Below the pieces are notes generated by a model, which worked only from the letters and a program-made list of their open reading frames with translations, made no database searches and was not told the origin of the DNA. The translations under genes were made by a program, and so were the position numbers. A stretch of DNA of 64,000 bases from Cohnella abietis (lineage in GTDB: Bacteria > Bacillota > Bacilli > Paenibacillales > Paenibacillaceae). The stretch spans positions 2,826,001 to 2,890,000 of the forward strand of contig NZ_AP019400.1 of assembly GCF_004295585.1 (NCBI RefSeq), written 5' to 3'. Below, one piece after another: positions 29,562 through 38,337 of the stretch; the first letter of the stretch is position 1; every line of letters begins with the position of its first letter.

Positions 29562-31541
29562 ATGGCTCGTCATCTGGTCATTGGAAATGGAAAAATGCTA
29601 GTCAATTTGGACAGTAACTGCTTTATTCGAGACGTTTATTTTCCATTCGTAGGACAGCTGAATCACGTCGGCGGACATTTATGCCGATTTGGTGTATGGT
29701 GCGATGGTGCGTTTGCGTGGCTGGACGACCCGGAATGGGTCATTGAGCTCGGTTACATTGAAGATTCACTCGTAACGAACGTAACGGCGCGTCACGATCG
29801 CCTGGGGCTGGAGCTGCAGCTGAATGACGGCATTCATCAACGGGAATGTATCTATATGAAACGTGTCGTTGTCCGGAATTTAGGCGATAACGAGAAAGAG
29901 GTCCGAGTATTTTTTCATCATGACCTTATGATCGATGGCAATGAGGTGGGGGATACGGCTGCCTTCTATCCCGCAAATCGCACCTTGTTTCATTACAAGC
30001 GCTCCTCCTACTTCATGTTTAATGGTAGGTCAGATGAAGGTGGGATTTACCAATTTTCTACAGGCATCAAGAGATTTCATTCTGCAGAGGGCACTTGGCG
30101 GGATGCCGAGGATGGGGAACTGATGGGGAATGCGATTTCCCAGGGGTCGGTTGATAGTACGATAAGCTTCCGCACTATAGTTCCTTCTGGCAACGAGAGG
30201 ACGGTTTATTATTGGATGTCCGTCGGCACAGAGATGGAGGAGGTTAAACGTCTTGACCAGTATGTGCAGGAGAGTCATCCAGAGAAGCTTCTAAGTCGTA
30301 TTGTCATTTACTGGAATCATTGGCTGACTCGGGTAGGGGATCGATTTGGTGATTTGCCTGAAAACGTGACAAAGCAATTAAAGCATAGCCTACTTATTGT
30401 TAGGACGCAGATTGATGAGCGCGGCGCAATTATGGCTGCGAATGATACTGATATTTTGCAATATAATCGAGATCATTACAGTTATATGTGGCCTCGAGAC
30501 GGTGCGCTTATCGCCGATGCGATGTCCCTTGCTGGCTATCATGGCACAATCGCTCCTTTCTTCCACTTCTGTGGTCGCAATCTTTCTCCGGAAGGTTATT
30601 TACACCACAAGTACAATCCGGACGGTACAGTAGGCTCAAGCTGGCATCCTTATGTTGTACAAGGAGTGCCGCGCCTCCCGATACAAGAGGATGAAACGGC
30701 GTTAGTGCTTTATGCGCTGTGGAAAGACTATGCGCGCCACGGGGAAATCGAGCTTCCGCAAGCATTGTACAGCACGCTTATCCGCAAGGCCTCTGCATTC
30801 CTTTGTGATTATATGGAACCGGATTTAGGGCTTCCGAAGCCAAGCTATGATCTGTGGGAGGAACGGTATGGTATATGGACCTACACGGTAGCTTCAGTAT
30901 ATGGAGGCTTGATGGCAGCGGCCTATTTTGCCGATTTGTTTGGCGATTATGATCGCAGCGATCAATACCGTATTGTTGCTGAGCAGATTAAGCAAGGAAT
31001 TGTGACGCACCTGTGGGACGAAGAAGCGGGGCGTTATGCCCGTGGCCTAGTGCTTCAAGATGGAAAATGGGTTAAAGACATGACGGTGGAAAGCAGTATG
31101 TTCGGGTTATTCGAATTTGGCGTATTTTCTGCAGAGGAAGAGAAGGTAGCGCGTACGATGCATGCGATATCAGAGAAGCTTCGTATTCATACGGAGGTTG
31201 GAGGTATTGCTAGATATACGAATGACTATTATTTCCGGCAATCCGATGATATCGAGAAGGTTCCGGGAAATCCGTGGATTATTTGTACGCTTTGGGTAGC
31301 TAACTTCCAGATCGAAACAGCCAAATCTCTGGAGGACTTAGCAGAACCGCGTAGAACACTTGAGAAAGTTACGACTTTTGCGCTCGCGGGTGGTAATCTT
31401 CCTGAGCAGGTGCATCCAGAAACGGGTGAGCCGTTATCTGTTGCCCCGTTAACCTGGTCACATGCAACCTATGTCTCAACGGTGTGCAAATATGTAAGGA
31501 AGCAGGAGCAGCTTGCTTCTTCCGCCTCAGGTAGTAAATGA
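29562..31541 (+). CDS. Cytoplasmic glycoside hydrolase family 15 (glucoamylase/glucodextranase-like)
   Basis: The 659-residue protein has an N-terminal beta-sandwich (about 1-270; LVIGNGKMLVNLDSN, RDVYFPFVGQLNHVGG) and a C-terminal alpha/alpha barrel. Barrel motifs are YSYMWPRDGALIADAM, the general acid E433 in DLWEERYG and the base E615 in LPEQVHPETG. No signal peptide is present, so it acts in the cytosol, most likely releasing glucose from glycogen or maltodextrin, or trehalose for some relatives. It lies 17 bp after glgA with AGAAGGAGAG before the ATG and ends the operon. In Bacillus this position is usually held by glycogen phosphorylase glgP. Confidence 0.9.
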   Translation: MARHLVIGNGKMLVNLDSNCFIRDVYFPFVGQLNHVGGHLCRFGVWCDGAFAWLDDPEWVIELGYIEDSLVTNVTARHDRLGLELQLNDGIHQRECIYMKRVVVRNLGDNEKEVRVFFHHDLMIDGNEVGDTAAFYPANRTLFHYKRSSYFMFNGRSDEGGIYQFSTGIKRFHSAEGTWRDAEDGELMGNAISQGSVDSTISFRTIVPSGNERTVYYWMSVGTEMEEVKRLDQYVQESHPEKLLSRIVIYWNHWLTRVGDRFGDLPENVTKQLKHSLLIVRTQIDERGAIMAANDTDILQYNRDHYSYMWPRDGALIADAMSLAGYHGTIAPFFHFCGRNLSPEGYLHHKYNPDGTVGSSWHPYVVQGVPRLPIQEDETALVLYALWKDYARHGEIELPQALYSTLIRKASAFLCDYMEPDLGLPKPSYDLWEERYGIWTYTVASVYGGLMAAAYFADLFGDYDRSDQYRIVAEQIKQGIVTHLWDEEAGRYARGLVLQDGKWVKDMTVESSMFGLFEFGVFSAEEEKVARTMHAISEKLRIHTEVGGIARYTNDYYFRQSDDIEKVPGNPWIICTLWVANFQIETAKSLEDLAEPRRTLEKVTTFALAGGNLPEQVHPETGEPLSVAPLTWSHATYVSTVCKYVRKQEQLASSASGSK

Positions 31542-31577
31542 ACTTCTGGAGAAAAGTGATTTGGTATATGGATTGAC

Positions 31578-31612
31578 GAAAAGGGAGCTGACGCGTTCAG
31601 CTCTTTTTTTTC
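31578..31612 (+). terminator. Rho-independent terminator of the glycogen operon
   Basis: GAGCTGA pairs with TCAGCTC and is followed by eight Ts. Confidence 0.9.
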
Positions 31613-31630
31613 GTTATTCATCTAATCGCT

Positions 31631-31680
31631 CGATACAAACGTGTGCAGCCATCCTGAGGAAGGCGAAGCTGTTTTAATTG
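31631..31680. repeat. Dispersed 50-bp element, copy A
   Basis: CGATACAAACGTGTGCAG-CC then ATCCTGAGGAAGGCGAAGCT then GTTTTAATT matches 56401-56449 (CGATACAAACGTGTATAG, TCCTAAGGGCGGCAAAGCCG, CTTTACTT) at about 80% by eye. Confidence 0.7.
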
Positions 31681-31824
31681 GTCGATTCAGAAGGTGACGA
31701 AATGCGTTAATCCTTTCTAAATAGTGAATTTTTGCTACATAGTTGCAATTTTTTGTGAATGTTTGATACATTATGTATATATTCTGTGAATTACAATCGA
31801 TCTGAATCAGGAGGATTTGTCTTT

Positions 31825-32550
31825 ATGAGGAAATCGGACGTTCCCAAATTTGCCAAGCCAATAGTTGATCCGTTATTTTATGTGTTGTGCGGAACGTCTA
31901 TATTGTGTGCTGCGCTCATATTAATTAGGGCATTTCAAATGGAGTATGTTCAATATGAATTTCTACTATGGAATCTATTTTTAGCGTGGTTGCCTTTACT
32001 TGTGTCTATGACTGCTCTCACGCTTATACGTTTAATAAGGGGGAAAGAACTAGTTGTAGGGCTTGTTATATGTGGTGTTGTATGGCTGGTTCTTTATCCT
32101 AATGCCCCATATCTAACTACGGATTTTATTCACCTTATTTTTAATCCTATTTATGAACAGTCCTATGAGCAAAGTCTGCTTCTGTGGTATGATTTGGTTT
32201 TGTTCTTTCTATTTTCTTGGTGCGGTTTATTGCTGGGATACCTTTCTATGCGGCATTTTCATTCCATTGTGAGTTATTATATTTCTGCGTGGTCAGGATG
32301 GGTTTTTGTTCTAGTTGTATCGTTCCTTGCGGGATTTGGGGTTTATTTGGGCAGAGCTTCGCGCTTTAATAGCTGGGATGTTCTGTTTAACCCATTTCGT
32401 CTTATTGAGGGCATTATAGAAGGGATCAACGCTCATGCAGCTATCTTCTCTATTTTGTTTGGAACGTTAATACTGATCGTCTATATTTCGTTGTTCATTT
32501 TGGGCAGGAATAGAGTGCGTGGATCGGAAGCTAAACATACTGGAATTTAG
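31825..32550 (+). CDS. DUF1361 family membrane protein
   Basis: The 241-residue protein has about seven membrane helices. The DUF1361 signatures are WNLFLAWLPLLVS, LVLYPNAPYLTTDFIHL, WYDLVLFFLFSWCGLLLGYLS-type helices and GVYLGRASRFNSWDVLFNP. The family has no assigned function. AGGAGGATTTG precedes ATG 31825; the longer open frame to 31759 lacks a ribosome site. It is preceded by AT-rich promoter-like DNA with an ATACAT-T-ATGTAT palindrome (31766-31778). It may be cotranscribed with the zinc-ribbon gene 72 bp downstream. Confidence 0.85.
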   Translation: MRKSDVPKFAKPIVDPLFYVLCGTSILCAALILIRAFQMEYVQYEFLLWNLFLAWLPLLVSMTALTLIRLIRGKELVVGLVICGVVWLVLYPNAPYLTTDFIHLIFNPIYEQSYEQSLLLWYDLVLFFLFSWCGLLLGYLSMRHFHSIVSYYISAWSGWVFVLVVSFLAGFGVYLGRASRFNSWDVLFNPFRLIEGIIEGINAHAAIFSILFGTLILIVYISLFILGRNRVRGSEAKHTGI

Positions 32551-32622
32551 AATTAATGCTTATGGAACCATGCTTAATTAACCGCCGTATGAGATAATAG
32601 GCAATAGAGAGGAGTGTGACAT

Positions 32623-33219
32623 ATGAGTTTTTTCAAAAAGTTTACGGACACAGTAAGTAAAGGTGTAACGACAGCGACCGAAAAAGCGCAGCAAACGGTG
32701 GAAATTACGAGACTTAATGCACAAATTTCCGGTAAGCGCAAAGAGATAGACAAATTGTTCGCGAAAATTGGCGAATCTGTATATGAAGCTTATGTAGCAC
32801 ATGATTTGTCTCAAGCTGAAGTTAAGGTTATTCCTAATTGTGACGAGATTACAGCCATTCGAGTTGAAATTGAAGGTTTAAGTGCTCGTATTAAAGCAAT
32901 CCGTAACGAAAAGGATTGCGTTTGCGGGAAAAGAGTTCCTGAGGATACACGCTTCTGCCCGTCCTGTGGTCACCAATTTCCGGAGCCTATTCCTCCTGAG
33001 CCGGAAGTGGTGGATCCAGAAGGGAGTGAGGGGTCTGCCGATGGTTCATCGGTTGATTCGTTGAAGAGCTTGCCAGACGGGTTGAGTGACTCCGAGTCGC
33101 TTGAAGAGGGAGCGCAGCCTTCATCACCTATAGACCAACGTCAGATTTGTAACAGCTGCGGCACACCGCTATACGCAGACAGTCACTTTTGTCCAGCCTG
33201 CGGACAATCTACGCGATAA
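32623..33219 (+). CDS. Zinc-ribbon protein with coiled coil
   Basis: The 198-residue cytosolic protein starts with SFFKKFTDTVSKGVTTATEKAQ and a coiled-coil region to about residue 95, typical of small zinc-ribbon Firmicutes proteins. A first zinc ribbon follows (CVCGKRVPEDTRFCPSCG, about 105-122), then an acidic Ser/Pro/Glu linker (123-172), then a second ribbon (CNSCGTPLYADSHFCPACG) at the C-terminus. It lacks any enzymatic motif; an adaptor role is plausible but not shown. GAGAGGAGTGTGAC precedes the ATG. Confidence 0.8.
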   Translation: MSFFKKFTDTVSKGVTTATEKAQQTVEITRLNAQISGKRKEIDKLFAKIGESVYEAYVAHDLSQAEVKVIPNCDEITAIRVEIEGLSARIKAIRNEKDCVCGKRVPEDTRFCPSCGHQFPEPIPPEPEVVDPEGSEGSADGSSVDSLKSLPDGLSDSESLEEGAQPSSPIDQRQICNSCGTPLYADSHFCPACGQSTR

Positions 33220-33274
33220 TGCCGAACAAAATGTAAGGGGGAGTCTTCGTTGACTTCCTCTTTTGCTTTGTTCA

Positions 33275-33745
33275 ATGGTCGCTCCAAGTACCTTGTTTGG
33301 CTGCCTGGCGCACCCTACATTCCCCAAGTGTACCCTGCATCTACAAGTGCCGCCTTACGCTGCCACCGTACCTGACATCTCCAAGAGCCTTGTTCGACTG
33401 CTGATCGTACCCTTCATCCCCGAGTGACTTATTCCAATACCACGCCTTGCATCTCGAAGTACCTTGTTTGACTGCTAATCGTACCTTGCATCTCCAAGTA
33501 ACTTAATTGACTGCCGATCTAACCTTGCATCTCGAAGTGACTTGATTGACTGCCGATTGTACCTTACACCTCCAAGTACCTTGGTCGACTGCCAATCGTA
33601 CCTTGAGCCTCCAAGTACCTTGGTCGACTGCCAATCATACCATGTATCTCCAAGTACCTTATTCTATTGCATGTCGCACCCTACATCCCCAAGTGCCTTA
33701 TTCGAATACCAATCGCGCCTTGCATCCCAGGTTCTGCATACTAAA
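33275..33745. repeat. 39-bp tandem repeat array (about 11 copies, degenerate)
   Basis: AAGT of the CTCCAAGTACCTT core recurs at 33496, 33535, 33574, 33613, 33652 and 33691, exactly 39 bp apart; the left part (33284 to 33457) is more degenerate and contains one half unit. The unit is CTCCAAGTACCTTGGTCGAC then TGCCAATCGTACCTTGCAT. Stop-free frames here exist because 39 is divisible by three. Confidence 0.88.
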
Positions 33746-33952
33746 GGCTATGAGTGTGTTTGGCTAAAGAATCGTATTGTGCTTATTACCGATAAAATGA
33801 CTTCAAATTTGGTTTAACGAACTTCATTGGTGTTAATGTGTGAAATGTAGGTGGAATGGAGCTGTTTTGCTGACTATAAGATGTTTGGGGTTCGTTACAA
33901 AATAAAACCAGTACAATTTGGGAGAATAAGAGTTGCTCGGTTCGTTAGCCCT
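33746..33952. repeat. Dispersed intergenic element, copy B
   Basis: This is the second copy of the element seen at 18951-19155, in the same orientation and also directly after a tandem array. Shared landmarks are ATAAAATGACTTC, GTTTAACGAAC/CCTAACGAAC, TATAAG.TG.TTGG/GTGG, TTCGTTACAA / TTCATTACAA, TAAAACCA and GGTTCGTTAG. Confidence 0.75.
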
Positions 33953-33953
33953 T

Positions 33954-34470
33954 CAACCCTGTCGCCAAGAGAGAAGTGCGATTAAAAACATCGTACTAGC
34001 GGCCCTCCGGCAATGATTTGAGTAACATTCCACTCAGAAGCTATGAATTATATCGCTAATGTGACTTCGACCCCGTCCTCAAGCAAGAAGTACGATTAAA
34101 AACATCGTACTAGCGGCCCTTCGGCAATCATTTGAGTAACATTCCTCCCAGAGGCGATGAAAAACATCGCTAATGTGGCTTCGAGCCCGTCCTCAAGCAA
34201 GAAGTACAATTAAAAACATCGTACTAGCGGCGCTCCGGCAATGATTTGAGTAACATTCCTCCCAAAAGCGATGAAAAACATCGCTAATGTCACATCAAGC
34301 CTGTCCCCAAGAGAGAAGTGCGATTAAAAACATCGTACTAGCGGCGCTCCGGCAATGATTTGAGTAACATTCCTCCCAGAAGCGATGAAAAACATCGCTA
34401 ATGTCACATCAAGCCTGTCGCCGTGACTTCAAACTGCCCCAAGCGAGAAGGGGGACTAGAAACATTGTGG
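33954..34470. repeat. 114-bp tandem repeat array (4 copies plus a partial) with two hairpins per unit
   Basis: ATTAAAAACATCGTACTAGC occurs at 33983, 34095, 34209 and 34323, a 112-114-bp period. Each unit carries the hairpins GTACGAT-N7-ATCGTAC (with compensated or single mismatches) and GCGATG-AAAAA-CATCGC. Reverse-complement units of the same family occur at 56011-56275. Confidence 0.9.
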
Positions 34471-34727
34471 TTCGGTGGTAGGCGGTACTTTGGCGTTATA
34501 AAGTTTTTTAGGGTGCTTTCTTGCTAGTCTCACTTTAATTGCTACCCTCACACCCGCCTCAACCCTTGCGCCAACCCTAGCATCAATCCCTCAATTCATT
34601 TCAGTAATCCGAGTCCACTCCACAAATATGTCACCAAAAGTAACGTGTAACACAAGAAATGACGTCAGAAACCCAGCTTTCAATAAAAAACTTTAGCAAC
34701 TACGTTAAATTCTAAAGACATTCGCCC
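34471..34727. other. Gene-free AT-rich stretch before pucR
   Basis: No ORF, RNA or repeat is recognisable. It holds C-rich tracts at 34540-34600 and short AACGT/ACGTT repeats near the pucR control region. Confidence 0.5.
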
Positions 34728-34754
34728 TTATATGTAATATTATATTACATATAA
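34728..34754. promoter_or_regulatory. Perfect 27-bp palindrome upstream of pucR
   Basis: Left arm TTATATGTAATAT and right arm ATATTACATATAA are perfect complements around a single T. It lies 70 bp before the pucR start. It is most likely an operator for a dimeric regulator, perhaps PucR itself. Confidence 0.65.
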
Positions 34755-34823
34755 TTAATCAAATACCCTAATTAATAAAATACGTTACATTAGTTCACGT
34801 AATATCAAGAAGGGGGCTGCTTT

Positions 34824-36506
34824 ATGGCTATGATGCCGCGTAATGAGATGCTTCTCGGGGCTCAAACGGAAGAAGAAAAATTCACGGTAAAAGATCTATT
34901 AGCTATTCCACTTCTAGAAGAAGCTAGGTTACTTGCAGGGCAAAAAAGCATTCTTCGATCAATTACCCGGGTAAGCATAATAGAAATTTCTGATGTGAAT
35001 TCGGAGGTCAAGTCTGGAGAATTTGTGATGACCACTGCTTCTGCCTTCAAGGACGAGCCATGGCGTATGCGTCAATTCATTGTAGAGCTAGTTAAACGAG
35101 GCGTGGTCGCCCTCGGAATTACAACAAAGCGCTACTTTAATGAATTGCCTCCCGAGGCTGTAGCAGAGGCTGAGAAGCAAGGTCTACCGCTCATAGAGCT
35201 ACAGAAAGAGGTCGTGCTTTCTGACTTAGTCAAAATCGTGATGGATAGAATACAGGCTTTGGAAACATCGCATTTAGTTATTTTACAAAATCGTATACAA
35301 AGCATGACCCGTTTACTGTTAGATGGAAGCGGACTATATGCATTATTGGACGCCATGGAAGATATGTTGGGCAATCCCGTAGCTGCAGTTCTTGAGAACG
35401 ATAAGCCGTGGCTTTCCAAAGGTCTCAGGGGCGCAGAGCCTCTGGAGGTATGGCCGCTTCTTCAATCCTTGACTTTCAGGCAAGTGGGACGAATGTCTAG
35501 TGGTGGATTTACACTGCTGCAAAATACTTATCGAATCTATGTCAATCAGATACCCTCGAGAAGGAAGAGGCAAGCTTGTCTCGTGTTAATCGAGCGGAAT
35601 TGCGATATACAGCCACTGGACACTCTAAGTCTGGATAGAATGTCACCGCTAGCAGGCTTGGAGCTGGCAAATGTAGAAGCTGTGCACGAGGTCGAAGGCA
35701 AATATTTAGATCAATTTCTGCAAGATTGGATGACCGGGAAAATCATATCTGAAGCAGACTGGAAGCTTAGAGCGGACGTCAGCGGATGCACGATATCGGA
35801 GGGGACTCCAATGTGCGCTATTCTGGTAGGGTGGAAAACACCTGAGCCAGCGGAAAAGCTGAAGGAAATCGCGAGACGCTTACGCTCCGAAAGGCTTCGT
35901 TCTGTGACCGGCATGCTTGCTGTACCAATCGGGGATGATCTGGCATTGGTGCTTCCATTAGGGAATTTGCCTCAAACGGGCCAAGAACGAGAGGAAGCCG
36001 CTATATCGCTAATAAACCGATTACTAGCTGAGCTTCGTACTGTACTCGGAGATCAAGAGCTGAGGCTCTTCGTTGGACGTATTATCGAACGCTCTAATGA
36101 ATTGCAAGGCAGCTGGGCACAGGCTAAGCGGGCTAGGCAGGTGGCTGAGGTGTGCGGGCTATCCGGAGAGACGATAACTTACGATAGGCTTGGTGTCTAT
36201 TCGATATTATATTTAATTCCTTCCGGTGTGGAAAGGGAGCAATTTCTAAGCCGATTTGCATTGCCGCTCCAACAAGCAGATCGTAAGGGTGGAGGACGTC
36301 TGATGGAGACGCTTGAGATGTTCTTTCGCTGCAATGGCAACATTAAACTGACTTCTGAAAAATTGTATGCCCACTATAATACCATCGTTTATCGACTGGA
36401 GAAGATTCAAGCGATATTAGGTGTCTCTCTTGACGATCCTGAAGAACGCTTGCAGCTTCACTTAGCTTTGAAAATAGGTCAGATCACACCGGGCGTGCCT
36501 GGCTAA
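34824..36506 (+). CDS. PucR-family transcriptional regulator
   Basis: The 560-residue regulator has the PucR layout. The N-terminal PucR ligand-binding domain (about 20-145; FTVKDLLAIPLLEEARLLAG, SGEFVMTTASAFKDE) precedes a GGDEF-like middle domain (about 290-430) and a C-terminal HTH_30 (about 490-555; MFFRCNGNIKLTSEKLYAHYNTIVYRLEKI). Family members activate purine, amino-acid or GABA catabolism, but no catabolic gene is adjacent, so the regulon cannot be read. AGAAGGGGGC precedes the ATG. It is flanked by the palindrome upstream and a terminator downstream. Confidence 0.9.
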   Translation: MAMMPRNEMLLGAQTEEEKFTVKDLLAIPLLEEARLLAGQKSILRSITRVSIIEISDVNSEVKSGEFVMTTASAFKDEPWRMRQFIVELVKRGVVALGITTKRYFNELPPEAVAEAEKQGLPLIELQKEVVLSDLVKIVMDRIQALETSHLVILQNRIQSMTRLLLDGSGLYALLDAMEDMLGNPVAAVLENDKPWLSKGLRGAEPLEVWPLLQSLTFRQVGRMSSGGFTLLQNTYRIYVNQIPSRRKRQACLVLIERNCDIQPLDTLSLDRMSPLAGLELANVEAVHEVEGKYLDQFLQDWMTGKIISEADWKLRADVSGCTISEGTPMCAILVGWKTPEPAEKLKEIARRLRSERLRSVTGMLAVPIGDDLALVLPLGNLPQTGQEREEAAISLINRLLAELRTVLGDQELRLFVGRIIERSNELQGSWAQAKRARQVAEVCGLSGETITYDRLGVYSILYLIPSGVEREQFLSRFALPLQQADRKGGGRLMETLEMFFRCNGNIKLTSEKLYAHYNTIVYRLEKIQAILGVSLDDPEERLQLHLALKIGQITPGVPG

Positions 36507-36522
36507 AATCAAGTGGTATCAA

Positions 36523-36562
36523 AAAAGGGATTAAGCAGGTAAAGTCTGCTTAATCCCTTTCT
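36523..36562 (+). terminator. Rho-independent terminator of pucR
   Basis: AAAGGGATTAAGCAG pairs with CTGCTTAATCCCTTT around seven bases. Confidence 0.85.
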
Positions 36563-36608
36563 ATTACTGTCTTGCTAAACGGCATTACTTGGTGGGACTA
36601 ATGATTGA

Positions 36609-36743
36609 TTAGTAGCCAGCCCGAAGGATGATAACCAATAGAATGAAGAGAACTAATGCGAAAGCTGCTGCTCCCATGCCACCATGACCGTGTGTAGGAC
36701 CGCATCCACAACCTGCTGCTGCACCTGCAACTGGATAACCCAT
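36609..36743 (-). CDS. YjcZ-type sporulation miniprotein
   Basis: This 44-residue ORF begins MGYPVAGAAAGCGCGPTHG, continues with a Gly/His stretch, and ends in a single hydrophobic helix FALVLFILLVIILRAGY. The design, a Gly/Cys-rich head plus one C-terminal membrane helix, matches YjcZ/YuzJ-like sporulation miniproteins of Bacillaceae. GGGAGGTTTTCAAC precedes the ATG on the minus strand. It lies about 110 bp downstream of gerPE in the same orientation. The assignment rests on composition because the protein is so short. Confidence 0.75.
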   Translation of the reverse strand: MGYPVAGAAAGCGCGPTHGHGGMGAAAFALVLFILLVIILRAGY

Positions 36744-36852
36744 TGTTGAAAACCTCCCGTATTCATGTGTTTGTGATGGCGAATCACAATGTCAGCATAT
36801 GGTGGGGGACACATAGAATCCTGTACGTTTGTACCGGGAGTACGAATAAACC

Positions 36853-37251
36853 TTATTTTTCAGCTACTGTCCAGGTTTTTGGATCATTATATTGTCGAAT
36901 GTGTTTTATTCTTGATATGGCTTGCAGTGGACCTCCGCAGCCTACACGAAGAATGGAGGAGGCGGACACACCAAGCGTCCTAACTTCTCCAACATGGATA
37001 TTCGAAAGTGGGCATTCGCTATTAAAAGCTACCGAGTTACAGGGCTGCAAAGTTAATTTAGGTCGAGTGAAGATCGAATAAGAAGCGAAGCGGAATTCAT
37101 CATTTTGAAAATCAGGTATGGCTCTTTGTACGGCTAATGCTTTTGAGGTTAGAGATACTTCACAGGTGTCACCAAGCTGAACAATACCAGAGGTACTAAC
37201 CGTATTGACGAATAGGCATCGCAATGTCGTTCTTCTGCATGTAAGGCTCAT
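36853..37251 (-). CDS. gerPE: Spore germination protein GerPE
   Basis: The 132-residue protein is the fifth gene of a minus-strand gerP operon. It has the GerPE pattern: an N-terminal NTVSTSGIVQLGDTCEVSLTSKALAVQRA strand set and a C-terminal IHVGEVRTLGVSASSILRVGCGG segment. GerP proteins are spore coat/inner coat components needed for germinants to reach their receptors. Its start overlaps the end of gerPD by 4 bp. No gerPF follows; the next gene is the YjcZ-type miniprotein. Confidence 0.82.
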   Translation of the reverse strand: MSLTCRRTTLRCLFVNTVSTSGIVQLGDTCEVSLTSKALAVQRAIPDFQNDEFRFASYSIFTRPKLTLQPCNSVAFNSECPLSNIHVGEVRTLGVSASSILRVGCGGPLQAISRIKHIRQYNDPKTWTVAEK

Positions 37252-37454
37252 TCTATGTCGTCCTCTGGAGGTGCAGGTAGTGGAGCTATCGGACCAACGA
37301 TGACAGATTCTGGCGGCGTATCAAAATAGGAGTATAGCGTCAATGACTCCGTATCACCCAGTAGAAGGGCGGATGAGCTGGATACTCCAAGAAGGCAAAT
37401 GGAGCCTACGTTAACGGGCCCGTTGGTAACATTTAGATTAATCTGGTTGCTCAT
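37248..37454 (-). CDS. gerPD: Spore germination protein GerPD
   Basis: The 68-residue protein has the short GerPD pattern: INLNVTNGPVNVGSICLLGVSSSSALLLGDTE followed by a variable, proline-rich acidic tail. It overlaps gerPC and gerPE by 4 bp each, so the operon is tightly coupled. The role is in coat permeability to germinants, known from Bacillus gerP mutants. Confidence 0.85.
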   Translation of the reverse strand: MSNQINLNVTNGPVNVGSICLLGVSSSSALLLGDTESLTLYSYFDTPPESVIVGPIAPLPAPPEDDIE

Positions 37455-38107
37455 GCTGTTGTTGGACCTTCCTTCTGTGATTGCTGCTGTTTACTTAAAT
37501 AATTGGAGAACGCATTCTTAATATCTCTTTTTGTCTTTTCCTTAATTGAATTTTGCCACTTCATTTGGTCTTCAGTGGAGCCGCTGGAGGGGTACGGGGT
37601 TGTTTTGGCATAATAACGTACGCGGTCATTTACTTGCCTCTTAACATCATCTACGACAGTTTGGCGATGGTTGTCATCAAGAGATACTCCGGATTGTGTT
37701 TCCAAATCGATAAGGTCGTTCTTAGAGCTCGTGCTCATGTAAGTGGAAATATCATTTTGTAGACCACCTACAAGAACTTCATTTTCGTCTATTGGATCAG
37801 AATTAACTTTCCAGCAAGTAGGGTCTGGTGCTTCGAAGGACTCAATTCCATTAATGCCTTGAGGAGATAATCCTACGTTCAAGGTGCCTTCCAAACGAGT
37901 AACCTTTAACTGGTCAAAATGATATTCAATATGAAGAGGTTGTTTATTTTTTTCGTCCAGTTGTTTTTGTAGGTTTGCAAGCTGCTCTGCCATTTGCTGG
38001 AGCTTTTGCTCCGATTGGTAGAGTCGCTGAGCCCATCCTGCCCAATCAGGGACGTTGGGGGCAGGAGTTTGATAGACACCATTCCAAATATAAGGCTGCT
38101 GTTGCAT
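37451..38107 (-). CDS. gerPC: Spore germination protein GerPC
   Basis: The roughly 218-residue protein begins MQQQPYIWNGVYQTPAPNVP, then has a coiled coil (about 22-57; LYQSEQKLQQMAEQLANLQKQL) and the family core IEYHFDQLKVTRLEGTLNVGLSPQG followed by a helical C-terminal part. GAGGGG lies 6 bases before the ATG at 38107. An alternative ATG at 38125 overlaps the gerPB stop (ATGA) but has no ribosome site, so it would depend on coupling. The function is as for the other GerP coat proteins. Confidence 0.85.
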   Translation of the reverse strand: MQQQPYIWNGVYQTPAPNVPDWAGWAQRLYQSEQKLQQMAEQLANLQKQLDEKNKQPLHIEYHFDQLKVTRLEGTLNVGLSPQGINGIESFEAPDPTCWKVNSDPIDENEVLVGGLQNDISTYMSTSSKNDLIDLETQSGVSLDDNHRQTVVDDVKRQVNDRVRYYAKTTPYPSSGSTEDQMKWQNSIKEKTKRDIKNAFSNYLSKQQQSQKEGPTTA

Positions 38108-38121
38108 CGGTGTCCCCTCTT

Positions 38122-38337
38122 TCATCTAGGATTTGGAAGCGGTACAAGTGACAATGCCGAATTAGCCTCTGACAGCTCGTTAATCTGGGGGGCTGGCCCT
38201 GTGAAGCCGCCGGTATTGCCAAGCTGTGATAAAGACTGAATGCTGCCTGCGCTGCCGATTTGTAGGACGGAGGAGTTGGTTACGCCATCTACCCGAAGCT
38301 GACCTATTGTTATTGTTTGATGAATGGTCCAATTCAT
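38122..38337 (-). CDS. gerPB: Spore germination protein GerPB
   Basis: The 71-residue protein starts NWTIHQTITIGQLRVDGVTNSSVLQIGSAG, the GerPB signature, and ends with a Pro-rich tail. Its start overlaps the gerPA stop by one base (TAATG), and its stop overlaps the alternative gerPC start. It is part of the gerPABCDE operon. Confidence 0.88.
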   Translation of the reverse strand: MNWTIHQTITIGQLRVDGVTNSSVLQIGSAGSIQSLSQLGNTGGFTGPAPQINELSEANSALSLVPLPNPR

